A DNA stretch of 64,000 nt from Paenibacillus hemerocallicola (GTDB lineage Bacteria > Bacillota > Bacilli > Paenibacillales > NBRC-103111). Both the position numbers and the translations under genes were made by a program. The notes under the pieces are model-generated. The model was not told the origin of the DNA, did not search any database, and saw only the letters and a program-made list of their open reading frames with translations. Positions 25,557 to 34,623 of the stretch are shown here, piece after piece (position 1 is the stretch's first letter; each line of letters starts with the position of its first letter). Location: the NCBI RefSeq assembly GCF_006265175.1, contig NZ_VDCQ01000035.1, forward strand, positions 29,550-93,549. Reading direction: 5' to 3'.

Positions 25557-26588
25557 CTATATACCGTACAGTTCCGCTGCTGTATTTCCCATCACTTGCC
25601 GCTTCAAAGAATCTCGTTCGTTTGACCAGATCGCCGCTTGTGCTGCCTCATCCCCGTACGGATAGTTGCTGGCGAACATCAGTGTCCTCTCGGCGTCAAT
25701 CTGTCTCAACAGCTCGTCCTGCAAATTGGCATTGTTCGGCAGCTCTACCGTTTGTGTCGTTATGCGAAAGTGCTCGCGGAAATATTCGCTCGGGAATCGT
25801 TTGACCCATGGCGTCTGCACCCTCAACCCTCTCCAGTCCTGATCCAGACGCCATAAATAGGGCACAATCCAGAACACGCCCGCTTCCTGCAACACCACTC
25901 GCAACGTTGGAAACCTCTCGAATACCCCTTCGAAAATCATGCTGGCCACATGGGCCATCATCACCTGCGTCCTGGAGAATATCCACTCCGCCCGGGTCGT
26001 GACGTATCCTACCCCGGTCATCGGATTATTGATGCCGACGCCCTCCATCCCCGCATGTATAGTCAGCGGCAATCCGTGCCGTTCGCAAGCCTCGTAAATC
26101 GGATCGTAGAAACGGTTGCCATAAGGCATGAACGCTCCATTGGAGACGAGCACCTGGACCATGCCGGGATGCGGGGCCATCCGGTCGATTTCCTTGGCCG
26201 CATAAACCGGCTGCTGCTTGGGAATGATGATCGAGCCTTTCAGACGCGCATCCTCTCCTAGCCAGTGATCGACGGTGTAAGTATTGATCGCCCGGCACAG
26301 CTCGACCGCATATTCGTAATTAGGCGCGGCTTGAACGCCATAATTCGTGCCGGTCAATATCCCGCAAGCGAGGGGCCGCTCGTCCAAATAAGCTTGACGC
26401 AATGTCTGCACATCCGCGACTCCGTCCCGGGGATCGCCGCCCGGCACGGCGTTGCCGTAAGCGTCGGTCAGCTCCCGGTAGGCGCGGGGCAAATACGGCT
26501 TGATTCGCCCCATTCCCGTATCGTGGTGAATATCGCAATCGATCACCGCATGCGGTGCGGCACGATCGTCCGTCCTGTCAGTCTTCAT
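25557..26588 (-). CDS. Amidohydrolase-2 family protein (copy 1)
   Basis: A 343-residue TIM-barrel amidohydrolase (Amidohydro_2/ACMSD-like). The N-terminal metal region reads AVIDCDIHHDTG, a variant of the usual DxHxH; further candidate ligands are in LPLTIHAGMEGVG and MFASNYPYGDEAA. Such enzymes decarboxylate or hydrolyse ring-derived acids. ATG 26588 has GGGGGAAGG just upstream; the longer open frame adds an unlikely tail. It closely resembles the gene at 27009-28142 (shared blocks FEGVFERFP and VVLQEAGVFW), so the two arose by duplication. It is last in a minus-strand unit with a Rieske protein between the copies. Confidence 0.85.
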   Translation of the reverse strand: MKTDRTDDRAAPHAVIDCDIHHDTGMGRIKPYLPRAYRELTDAYGNAVPGGDPRDGVADVQTLRQAYLDERPLACGILTGTNYGVQAAPNYEYAVELCRAINTYTVDHWLGEDARLKGSIIIPKQQPVYAAKEIDRMAPHPGMVQVLVSNGAFMPYGNRFYDPIYEACERHGLPLTIHAGMEGVGINNPMTGVGYVTTRAEWIFSRTQVMMAHVASMIFEGVFERFPTLRVVLQEAGVFWIVPYLWRLDQDWRGLRVQTPWVKRFPSEYFREHFRITTQTVELPNNANLQDELLRQIDAERTLMFASNYPYGDEAAQAAIWSNERDSLKRQVMGNTAAELYGI

Positions 26589-26607
26589 CGTCCTTCCCCC
26601 GTCCCTG

Positions 26608-27012
26608 CTACATATGAACAACAACCATTTCATCCACCACGGTAACATCGAATGTTTCCACGGTCACCTCGTACGTTTTCGTGCGCATTTTCGGATCAAC
26701 GATCATCTGCCCGGTCTTGATGTCGAATTCCCACTGGTGCCACGGGCAGCGCACGATTTCCCCTTCGCGTTCGTGACGGAAGCCGCCCGGCTCGTCGGAT
26801 ACGACGAGCGCGGTGGTCAAACCTCGGCACAGCGGAGCGCCCTGATGCGGACAAACATTGCGTATGGCGTAAAATTTGCCGGCGATATTGTACACGCCGA
26901 TACTCCGGTCACCCGCATGCACGATCTTTCTCGTACCCGGAGCGATATCCGCCGCTTTGGCCACGGCGTATTTGCGGTCCGCCGGCCGGCTTGTCGTCGG
27001 CTGCTCGCTCAT
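26608..27012 (-). CDS. Rieske [2Fe-2S] protein
   Basis: A 134-residue small Rieske protein. The cluster ligands are visible as CPH (Cys54, His56) and CPWH (Cys89, His92), in NVCPHQGAPLC and VRCPWHQWEFD. The length suits a ferredoxin-type electron carrier or a nitrite-reductase-small-subunit-like domain rather than a ring-hydroxylating oxygenase large subunit. ATG 27012 overlaps the stop of the upstream amidohydrolase gene by 4 bases, so expression is coupled. Lying between two amidohydrolases, it points to an oxidative step in breakdown of an aromatic or carboxylic compound, with the oxygenase and reductase encoded elsewhere. Confidence 0.88.
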   Translation of the reverse strand: MSEQPTTSRPADRKYAVAKAADIAPGTRKIVHAGDRSIGVYNIAGKFYAIRNVCPHQGAPLCRGLTTALVVSDEPGGFRHEREGEIVRCPWHQWEFDIKTGQMIVDPKMRTKTYEVTVETFDVTVVDEMVVVHM

Positions 27013-28142
27013 GACTGCTTCCCTCCGATCCCGGTGCCGCGATCCGGCAGACCGTACAGCTCCGCCGCGTTCCGATAAAAGATGCGGTCCCACAGCTTCT
27101 CCTCCAGCCGGGGCAATGCCAGCTGCGGCGAATCGAAATCCCAGTGCGGATAATCGCTGCAAAACATCAGCGTTTCTTCCGCGAACAGGCTTGCCAGCAT
27201 CTTGTCGAAAATGGCGCGGTTGGGCGTAGCTTCGATCGGCTGCGTCGTCACTCGGACATGCTTGCGGAAATATTCGCTTGGCGGTTTCTTGACGAGCGGC
27301 AATTGCGCCCGCTCCGCGTGCCAATGTTGATCCATTTGCCACAGGCACGGCACGACCCAGAACACGCCCGCCTCCTGCAGCACCACCTTCAAATCGGGAA
27401 ACCGCTCGAATACGCCCTCGAAAATAAAGCTGACCAAATGCGCCATCATATTTTGCGGACGCAAGGCGCGGGTTTCGATATAATGGGCGACGCGGCCGGC
27501 TCCCGTTTCCGGACTGTGGATGCCGTTTCCTTCCACGCCGACGTGAATCGTGAACGGCAAATTGTAGCGGCAGCACGCCTCGAAGATCGGATCGTAGAAT
27601 CGGTTGCCGTGCGGCTTCATCGCCCCGCTGGAAACGAATACTTGCACCATGTCCGAGCGTCCGCCGACACGGTCGATTTCGGCCGCCGCCAGATGCGGCA
27701 CCTGCTTCGCCACCAAGATAGATCCACGAAGTCTGCCGTCCCGCGCCAGCCACTGCTCTATCGTATAGTCGTTGACGGCCGCCGCGATGGCGGCGGCATG
27801 CTCGCCGTCGGCCATTGACTGCAGACCGAAGCTGTCTCCCGTCAAAATACCGTATTCCACATTGAAAGGGTCCAGAAGTTGCGATTGCACGAGAGACAGG
27901 TCGCTGCCGGCGGGGCTGCCGTCCTCAGGGATGGCGTCCACCATCCTCCCCCCCACGCCGCCGTTAAAATGGCCTCCTCCTCCGCTGCCCGCCGCTCGCG
28001 GCGGCGACTCGAGATACCGACGCGGCAAGTAATCTTTGTAATATTCGTGTGCCGTATAGTGATGAATGTCGCAGTCAATAATGGAACGCTTCAATTTTGT
28101 TCGGCTCTCCGCTTGCGGCGGCGTCGTCCCGACGGTTTGCAT
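27009..28142 (-). CDS. Amidohydrolase-2 family protein (copy 2)
   Basis: A 377-residue paralogue of the protein at 25557-26588. It has the same metal-site region (SIIDCDIHHYTAHEY), the barrel histidine in LPFTIHVGVEGNG and FCSDYPHWDFD near the C-terminus, where copy 1 has NYPYGDEA; the residue pattern here (D-x-P-H-W-D) is closer to canonical members. A Gly-rich insertion (GSGGGGHFNGGVGG) near residue 55 is absent from copy 1. The start ATG 28142 has AGGAGG 6-8 bases upstream. It is the first enzyme gene after the AraC regulator, and a CGGTA-N8-TACCG inverted repeat lies 55-72 bases upstream. Confidence 0.87.
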   Translation of the reverse strand: MQTVGTTPPQAESRTKLKRSIIDCDIHHYTAHEYYKDYLPRRYLESPPRAAGSGGGGHFNGGVGGRMVDAIPEDGSPAGSDLSLVQSQLLDPFNVEYGILTGDSFGLQSMADGEHAAAIAAAVNDYTIEQWLARDGRLRGSILVAKQVPHLAAAEIDRVGGRSDMVQVFVSSGAMKPHGNRFYDPIFEACCRYNLPFTIHVGVEGNGIHSPETGAGRVAHYIETRALRPQNMMAHLVSFIFEGVFERFPDLKVVLQEAGVFWVVPCLWQMDQHWHAERAQLPLVKKPPSEYFRKHVRVTTQPIEATPNRAIFDKMLASLFAEETLMFCSDYPHWDFDSPQLALPRLEEKLWDRIFYRNAAELYGLPDRGTGIGGKQS

Positions 28143-28297
28143 GATGGTTCCTCCTTGTATCGGCGCTGCATGGTTGCTTCACCTTTGATTTTACAGCGGT
28201 ACGAATCGATACCGTTACACGATGTTTGACGGATGCATAGTCGATTGTTGATCAATTATGCGGCGGAGACAGCCGGTTCCCGAGTGACGTTATGCGT

Positions 28298-29212
28298 TTA
28301 CCGGTCGCTCTCCGCCGCATCGGCGGCGTTTCCCCGTCGAAGCTCGGACGGCCGCATCCCGAGCAGCAGCTTGAAGTGGCGACCGAAGGCGGACGGGGAC
28401 GGGAAGCCCGTCAGCTCGGCAATTTCCGCGATCGACATGTCCGGGGCGGCCAGCAGCAGCCGTTTCGCCTCGGCTACCCGCTGTACAATCACATATTGGT
28501 AAAAGCTGATTCCCGTCTCTTTTTTGAAGCAGCGGGTCAGGTGCTCCTCGCTGGCGGCAAATCGCTTCGCCATTTCCTTTAACGTCAGCCTTTCGCCCAG
28601 ATGGCCGCATACGTAATCCGAACAATGCCGTACGAGCTCGTTGGGCTGCCGGTTGCCCGGCCATGCCGCCGGGGAGCCGGATTTTTGCAAAACCCGCTGG
28701 AGGTAGACGCTCAACTGCAGCGCCAGGCTTACTGCCATGCATTCCCACCCCGTCTCCTTGCGCTCCAGCTCGTACTGCAACAGCCGACACATCCCGTCCA
28801 CCTGGCGGAATTGCGGCGGACTTAACATCGTTCCCAGGCAGCCGTCCACGGGAATCCACGAGCAGTCGACCAAGTACCGCAACGCCTGCACATTGGCTGG
28901 CAATGGCTCGCTTTCCCCCAAATTCAAGCAAATGACTCGCCGCTTGTATCTGCCCTTCGAAATCATCTGATGGGGCGTATTGCCCCTGAACAGCAGCACC
29001 GATCTCGGGAACTGCGGGAATACCCGCCTGCCTACGACCATCGCGCCAGACCCTTCCAACGTCAAATGAATTTCCAGACCGGGTTGGTAATGCAGGTCGC
29101 TCCCGACCAGCCACTGATCGGTGACCATTACGACCGGGAAATCGTTCAGGCGATCGACGATGTCCTTATTCCAACGAGGCGGTTTCGGCTTGATGCGGCC
29201 GTCTTTAACCAT
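28298..29212 (-). CDS. AraC-family transcriptional regulator
   Basis: A 304-residue regulator with an N-terminal cupin-like arm (HYQPGLEIHLTLEGSGAMVV, VLLFRGNTPHQM) and a C-terminal AraC double HTH (LTLKEMAKRFAASEEHLTRC, MSIAEIAELTGFPSPSAFGRHF). ATG 29212, with GGAGGAGG 8 bases upstream, is preferred over a start eight codons earlier. It lies between the ABC permease genes and the amidohydrolase-Rieske genes, all on the minus strand, so it most likely controls the latter. Confidence 0.87.
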   Translation of the reverse strand: MVKDGRIKPKPPRWNKDIVDRLNDFPVVMVTDQWLVGSDLHYQPGLEIHLTLEGSGAMVVGRRVFPQFPRSVLLFRGNTPHQMISKGRYKRRVICLNLGESEPLPANVQALRYLVDCSWIPVDGCLGTMLSPPQFRQVDGMCRLLQYELERKETGWECMAVSLALQLSVYLQRVLQKSGSPAAWPGNRQPNELVRHCSDYVCGHLGERLTLKEMAKRFAASEEHLTRCFKKETGISFYQYVIVQRVAEAKRLLLAAPDMSIAEIAELTGFPSPSAFGRHFKLLLGMRPSELRRGNAADAAESDR

Positions 29213-29297
29213 CGTTAACCCTCCTCCGCTATCCATTCGGCACGATGCGATCCGACCGGGGGCTGCCTCGGGAGTTGGCTTGCTTGCGCCGCCGCGC

Positions 29298-30182
29298 TTA
29301 TTCCTTCACGCTGCCCATGACAATCCCTTTCACAAAAAAACGCTGCAGGAACGGATAGACCGCCAAGATCGGAAGCGCGCCCAAAAAGATTTGAGCCGCT
29401 TTCGCCGTCCGGTCGCTCACTTCCGCCAACGAATCCAAATCGACGTTCGGATCGAGCGCCAAATCCTGCTGAATAATCACGGTTTGCAAATAGCTTTGCA
29501 GCGGATAATGGTCGGGCGAATTCATGAAGATCAAGCCGTCGAACCACGAATTCCAATGGCTCACCGTAGCGAACAAAGTGATGGTCGCCAACACCGGCGT
29601 GGACAGCGGGACAAATATGCGCCATAGCGTCGTCCAATGCCCGGCGCCGTCGATATATGCCGCCTCCTCCAGCTCCTTCGGAATACCGCGAAAAAAATTG
29701 ATCAGCAAAATGACGTTGAACACAGGCACGGCCGACGGCAGCACAAGCGCCCAGATCGTGTCCATAATTCCGGTATAGCTGACGATCATGTATGAAGGAA
29801 TCAGGCCGCCGTGAAAAAGGATGGTGAATACGAATATCCAGACATACAGCGTTCTCCATCGAAATTTGTGCACCTCCTTTGCCAAAGGAAACGCCACGAG
29901 CACCGCCAGCAGCATGTTGATCGGTACGCCTGTCAGTACCCTCAGCATAGTGACCTGCACCGAATTCATAAACTCCTTCTTGCCCGTCACGAACGCGTAC
30001 GAGCTGATCGTGAAATCGACCGGCCACAGCTTGACCAGACCGCCCGCGGCCGCCGCGCTGGAGCTGAACGATACGGCCAATACGTGAAGCAGCGGCAAGA
30101 TGCAGATGGTGGACAATACGCCCAAAATCATATAATTGGAAACGATAAACAATCTTCTGCCGAAGGAAATATGCTCAACCAT
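29298..30182 (-). CDS. Carbohydrate ABC transporter permease (LplC/YtcP type)
   Basis: A 294-residue inner-membrane permease of the MalG-like group, with about six helices and the cytoplasmic EAA loop ELEEAAYIDGAGHWTTLWRI that contacts the ATPase. It follows the other permease gene by 18 bases and ends the yesMN-type uptake operon. It is typical of the Lpl/Yte importers for oligosaccharides such as rhamnogalacturonan fragments; no ATPase gene is present, as usual for this group, which shares an MsmX-type ATPase. Confidence 0.92.
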   Translation of the reverse strand: MVEHISFGRRLFIVSNYMILGVLSTICILPLLHVLAVSFSSSAAAAGGLVKLWPVDFTISSYAFVTGKKEFMNSVQVTMLRVLTGVPINMLLAVLVAFPLAKEVHKFRWRTLYVWIFVFTILFHGGLIPSYMIVSYTGIMDTIWALVLPSAVPVFNVILLINFFRGIPKELEEAAYIDGAGHWTTLWRIFVPLSTPVLATITLFATVSHWNSWFDGLIFMNSPDHYPLQSYLQTVIIQQDLALDPNVDLDSLAEVSDRTAKAAQIFLGALPILAVYPFLQRFFVKGIVMGSVKE

Positions 30183-30200
30183 ACCGCTTCTCCTTTCCGG

Positions 30201-31100
30201 TTAAAAAATTCGATAGTTGGCGAAGCGATACGCCAAATAATAAGACAAAGAAATGAATGTCAGGGAAACGACCGATTTGAACAAGCCGACAGCCGTAGCC
30301 ACGCCGTACTGGGCATCCAGCAAGCCTATGCGGTATACGAACGTATCGATAATATCCCCCGTCTCGTACACTTGGGGGCTGTATAGATTGAACACCTGGT
30401 CGAAGCCGGCATTCAGCACTTGCCCGAGGCTTAAGGTCGTCAGCAATATAATGACGGGCGCCATGCCGGGTAGCGTAATATGCAGCGTCTGCTTCCAGCG
30501 GCCGGCTCCGTCGATCGCGGCCGCTTCGTACAGCGACGGGTTAATGCTGGTCAGTGCGGCCAAATAAACGATCGTGCTGAAACCGAAATCTTTCCAGGTG
30601 TCCGACAGCACGAGAATATAACGGAACCAGTCATTGCTGCCGAGGAAAAAAATCGGCTCGATCCCGAACGCGGCCAGCAACTGATTGACGATCCCCGTCG
30701 AGGGGGACAGGATGTCGATGAGGATGCCGCCCAAAATCACCCACGATAAAAAATGGGGCAAATAAACGAGCGTCTGAATGCCTCTCTTGAACAGTTCCTT
30801 GCGAACCTCGTTAAGCAGCAGCGAAACCGTAATCGGCACGATCAATCCGGCCACGATTTTCATAAAGGAAATGAGCACCGTATTCCATAGCACCCTACCG
30901 GTATCCGGCATCGCCATGACATAGCGGAAGTTGTCCCACCCCGTCCACTTCGATTCGAATATGCCCAGAGCGGGAACGAACTTTTGAAAGGCGATGACTA
31001 TTCCGAGCATCGGCCCGTAGCTGTAGATGACGATTAACACAAGAGCCGGCAGTATCATAAGGTGCAGCGGGAGATTATGAGCCCTCTTCTTGGCAGACAC
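30201..31100 (-). CDS. Carbohydrate ABC transporter permease (LplB/YteP type)
   Basis: A 299-residue permease of the MalF-like group. The EAA loop reads SLYEAAAIDGAGRWKQTLHI, and membrane helices begin at LHLMILPALVLIVIYSYGP. The GTG at 31100 is taken as start because a strong AAGGAGG lies 7 bases upstream; the longer frame reaches into the lipoprotein gene. It is separated from the lipoprotein gene by a stem-loop at 31158-31192. Confidence 0.92.
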   Translation of the reverse strand: MSAKKRAHNLPLHLMILPALVLIVIYSYGPMLGIVIAFQKFVPALGIFESKWTGWDNFRYVMAMPDTGRVLWNTVLISFMKIVAGLIVPITVSLLLNEVRKELFKRGIQTLVYLPHFLSWVILGGILIDILSPSTGIVNQLLAAFGIEPIFFLGSNDWFRYILVLSDTWKDFGFSTIVYLAALTSINPSLYEAAAIDGAGRWKQTLHITLPGMAPVIILLTTLSLGQVLNAGFDQVFNLYSPQVYETGDIIDTFVYRIGLLDAQYGVATAVGLFKSVVSLTFISLSYYLAYRFANYRIF

Positions 31101-31157
31101 GCGAATCCTCCTTGTCGAAAGTACGTATGCGGCGACGTATCGCCGTAAGAAACACAA

Positions 31158-31192
31158 GGCGGGAGAAGGGCTCCTTCTCTCCTTCTCCCGCC
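31158..31192 (-). terminator. Stem-loop between binding-protein and permease genes
   Basis: GGCGGGAGAAGG (31158-31169) pairs perfectly with CCTTCTCCCGCC (31181-31192), loop 11. There is no T-run on the minus strand, so it more likely stabilises the upstream mRNA or partially terminates, giving more binding protein than permease. Confidence 0.65.
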
Positions 31193-31206
31193 GCTCTTCC
31201 TGACAA

Positions 31207-32889
31207 TTATTTCGTTTGATGCCACTTGTTGACTTCCTGCGTAATCTGGTCGCCGCCAAGCTTTTTCCAATCGTCGACATATTTATCGAAGCTGTCGATC
31301 GAATCGCCCAAAATGATTTTCGTGAACACTTCCAACTCCATCTTGTTCAAAGTCGATTCCTTGGCCACCATCGACTCCGTAGGGGCCGCAAAAAATTCGC
31401 TTTGCGTCAGCATCTTGTTGTTCACGTACTGGTTAATGATAGAGAACGCGCCGTTTTTCCCGTATATTCGCTCACGCGCCCAATCCGACGAGGCACCTTT
31501 GCCGCTTTCCCAATTCACGATTCGGTCGTACACCGTAACTTCTTCCGGGTTCAGAGCGGACTTGTCCTTGCTCTCGAGCGCCTTCACGACGTGAAGATGG
31601 ATCTCCAGGTTTTTGCGGGCCGGCCAAGCTACGAATGGCATGTACGGGTGCCGGTTGATGCCGTCCTTGTTGAAATGCTCGGCATAGTTTTCAACCGCTC
31701 CTTTTCCCCAACCGTTTTCCACGAACAGATTGATCGCTTTGAGCAACGCTTCCGGATGCTTCGTACCTTTCAACACCGCGTAATAAGTGCTCGTCGAGAA
31801 GCCGACCTGCGGGTTAACCGGCTTACCGCTCGAGGACACGATCGGATACGGTACCCATTGGGCGTCTTTGTTGTTCGCGACATTGTCCGCGAAGTAGCCG
31901 ATCGGGTTGGACATCGTTCCGTAGATCAAGCCCGCCCGGTTGGATATCGCCAATTCGGCCGCCTTCGCCGCATCCTTGACGCCGAACTCCTTGTCGATTT
32001 CGCCCTTTTTGTACATGTCCTGCAACGAGGCCAGAGCCGCCTTCATTTCGGGCTGGATGCTGCCGTACGCCAGCTTGCCGCTCGCGTCCTTGATCCACAA
32101 CCGGGGATAAGCCTGGTAGCCGTTGAAGAAGCCCTTCAAATCGGCGAAAGCCCCGTATAAATCCTTGAACAGAAGCAAGCCGATCGTATCGTTTTTGCCG
32201 TTTCCGTCAGGGTCCTTCGTCGTAAAAGCGGTCGATATGGCCTTGACGTCCTCCATCGTTTTGGGTGCCGGGAGCTTCAGCTTATCCAGCCAGTCTTGAC
32301 GAATCCAGATCAGCGGCGCTCCGTCCATCGAGGACCCGGTGCTCGGAATGGCCATCAGCTTGCCGCCGAAGGTCGCGGAGGCGAGCGCGGTCGTTCCGTC
32401 CTGGTTCATCACTTCCTTCGTCAACGGCGCCGCGTGCTTATTGTATACTTCCGTCAAATCCATCAGTCTGCCCGCTTCATGCAATTGCTGCAGCTGCTTC
32501 GCATTGACGGGGATGAACTGCGGCAAATTGCCCGAGGCAATCGACACGTTCATCTTTTGCTCCCCTTGCCCTCTGTCCACCACCCAATCGTTTTTCACCT
32601 TGATGCCCAGCTTGTCGAGCAACGATCGGGTCCAAACGTTATTGTCGATCGAATCTCCCTGCGGGTACTTGATCGTCGAGTCGATCATTTTGACGGTCGT
32701 GATCTCGATCGGCGGGTCGTATTTGCCGAAGTAAGGGTCCGCCGGAATCTCCGTTTTTGGTGCGGCGGTACCCTCCTTACCCGCTCCTCCGTCCTTTGCG
32801 GCTCCCGTGCTTGCCGAGCTGCAAGCGGATACAAAAACGGCAAGACATAGGCCGATCATGGACAGCCCTGCTTTGGACCTTGCTGACAT
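31207..32889 (-). CDS. Extracellular solute-binding lipoprotein of the sugar ABC importer (LplA/YtcQ type)
   Basis: A 560-residue lipoprotein; the signal peptide ends in VFVSAC with lipidated Cys23. The length and blocks such as AIPSTGSSMDGAPLIWIRQD, WLDKLKLPAPKTMEDV and DPDGNGKNDTIGL fit the long LplA-like binding proteins of Paenibacillus. ATG 32889 follows GGGGAGGAA. It lies between yesN and two permease genes, giving a complete YesM-YesN-SBP-permease-permease importer. Unlike the three orphan binding proteins in the window, it does have its permeases. Confidence 0.93.
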   Translation of the reverse strand: MSARSKAGLSMIGLCLAVFVSACSSASTGAAKDGGAGKEGTAAPKTEIPADPYFGKYDPPIEITTVKMIDSTIKYPQGDSIDNNVWTRSLLDKLGIKVKNDWVVDRGQGEQKMNVSIASGNLPQFIPVNAKQLQQLHEAGRLMDLTEVYNKHAAPLTKEVMNQDGTTALASATFGGKLMAIPSTGSSMDGAPLIWIRQDWLDKLKLPAPKTMEDVKAISTAFTTKDPDGNGKNDTIGLLLFKDLYGAFADLKGFFNGYQAYPRLWIKDASGKLAYGSIQPEMKAALASLQDMYKKGEIDKEFGVKDAAKAAELAISNRAGLIYGTMSNPIGYFADNVANNKDAQWVPYPIVSSSGKPVNPQVGFSTSTYYAVLKGTKHPEALLKAINLFVENGWGKGAVENYAEHFNKDGINRHPYMPFVAWPARKNLEIHLHVVKALESKDKSALNPEEVTVYDRIVNWESGKGASSDWARERIYGKNGAFSIINQYVNNKMLTQSEFFAAPTESMVAKESTLNKMELEVFTKIILGDSIDSFDKYVDDWKKLGGDQITQEVNKWHQTK

Positions 32890-32973
32890 CTTTCGTTTCC
32901 TCCCCTTTTTTAAAGTTTCTCTTGATAGCTCTAATCATAAAAGGTTGGAAACATCCCGTATATGTCACTTCTT

Positions 32974-34623
32974 TTAGAAGTCTTGTCTTTTGTTTGTTTC
33001 TTTCCATGCAGCCGCCATATCGACAGCGTTGCGGTAATCTTGAGGGGTTGCGCCGGTATGCTTTTTGAAGAAGCGGGTAAAATATCCCGCATTGCCGAAT
33101 CCGACCGCAATCGCGATCTCGTGAATTTTGAATTCGGGACGGGCGAGCAGTTCCTTTGCTTTCTCCACACGCAATTCGGCAATGTGCTCGGAAAGTGTTT
33201 TTCCCGTGCTTTTCTTATACAGCACCGATAAATAAGTCGGGTTCAAATAAACGAATTCCGCCAATGCGACGAGCGACAAATCGCCGTGCAGGTGCTCGCG
33301 GATATACTGGTTGATTTTCAAAATCATGCTGTCCGTGCGTTCGACCAGCAGCCGTTGTCTTCGCGAGAACAGCTCGGCGGCCGTCTTTTTCAAATAAACG
33401 AGCGCGGCTTCTCTCGATTCGTGGGCGGACAGATTCATCAATTGTCCGACAGCGGGCCCGCCCAGAAGCGGGTCGCCCGGCTCCAATGTGTTGATCCGGG
33501 CAATCAGCAGCATCGCCACGGCATAATAAGCCTGCGTATGGAGGCCGATCCGATTCGGGATTCGCGCGTACAGCTCCTCCAGCGTCCGTTCGAATGCGAC
33601 CTCGTAGCCCGATTCCAATGCCTGCTTCAATTCCTCGAGTACGAACGCCCCCGGGTAATCGTACGATAGCGGCTCCGAGTCCGGCTCCCGGTTCATCGTG
33701 ACGAGCATTTCCTCCCCGTCGCCCAAGCCCAGCATCAGCGTTTGCTTCAATTGCGCATACGTTCGGGGCAGCTCCTCCCAGGAAACCGGAGCATCGGTGC
33801 ACACAAGCGAGACCGGCACATTCAACACATTTTTGCATGTCAGCTGGATGCTCTCCAGTGTACCCTTGACAAACCAAGCCGTATCGCTCCACTCCTCTTC
33901 CGGAGCGGACGGCTGAATCATCCACACAAATCGGGAGGCGTCGAGCAGCACCGTCAGCAGCTTCGCTTGCGCCAGCAGCTCCACGGCCACGTTCTGGATC
34001 GCGTAGCACATCAGCATCTGATCGGAAGAGCCATAACCGGGTTCCCAGCGATCTACCTTGCCTCCAACGAACAGCACCTGTCCTTGGGGCGATAGCGGTA
34101 TGTCCAGCTCCAGGAACCGCTCCGGCCGCAGATGCGCCGCTTTGTTGCGGGCGTCCGCCAAGCCGAGGAACCACTCCTTTTGCAGAAGCGGCAGCGCCCG
34201 CAAATATTGCTCCCTCGCTTTGGCGATCGCCCGGTCGTTATCCATTTCCTCATTCAGCGCACGGATGGCGTTGCGAAGTCCAAGCACAATTTTCTCATCC
34301 CCTTCCGTCTTGAGGATGTAATCCACGCCGCCTCCGCGCAACGCTTGCTGAGCATACTGAATATCGCTGAATCCCGTCAGAAACAGCACCTTGCACCGCG
34401 GCCAGCGGGCGCGAATCCATTCCAGCAGCTCCAGTCCGTTCATACCCGGCATGCGAATATCGCTCAGCACGATGTCCATCCGGATGCGCGTCAGCAGTTG
34501 CATCGCATCCTCCGCCGAGTAGGCGCGGTACAAGTCGAGCTCCAAATCGGGAATGTCCGACAGCATTTCGTACAACCCGTCCACCGTATAAGGCTCGTCA
34601 TCCACGATCAGCATTCTTATCAA
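32974..34623 (-). CDS. YesN-type response regulator with AraC DNA-binding domain
   Basis: A 549-residue regulator: receiver domain with phosphoacceptor Asp55 (IVLSDIRMPGMNG), a long middle region, and a C-terminal AraC double HTH from about residue 445 (LSLVALAEFVYLNPTYLSVL, IHEIAIAVGFGNAGYFTRFF). It overlaps the kinase gene by 26 bases and precedes the binding-protein gene by 84. It should activate the downstream importer when its kinase sees the sugar signal outside. Confidence 0.92.
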   Translation of the reverse strand: MIRMLIVDDEPYTVDGLYEMLSDIPDLELDLYRAYSAEDAMQLLTRIRMDIVLSDIRMPGMNGLELLEWIRARWPRCKVLFLTGFSDIQYAQQALRGGGVDYILKTEGDEKIVLGLRNAIRALNEEMDNDRAIAKAREQYLRALPLLQKEWFLGLADARNKAAHLRPERFLELDIPLSPQGQVLFVGGKVDRWEPGYGSSDQMLMCYAIQNVAVELLAQAKLLTVLLDASRFVWMIQPSAPEEEWSDTAWFVKGTLESIQLTCKNVLNVPVSLVCTDAPVSWEELPRTYAQLKQTLMLGLGDGEEMLVTMNREPDSEPLSYDYPGAFVLEELKQALESGYEVAFERTLEELYARIPNRIGLHTQAYYAVAMLLIARINTLEPGDPLLGGPAVGQLMNLSAHESREAALVYLKKTAAELFSRRQRLLVERTDSMILKINQYIREHLHGDLSLVALAEFVYLNPTYLSVLYKKSTGKTLSEHIAELRVEKAKELLARPEFKIHEIAIAVGFGNAGYFTRFFKKHTGATPQDYRNAVDMAAAWKETNKRQDF

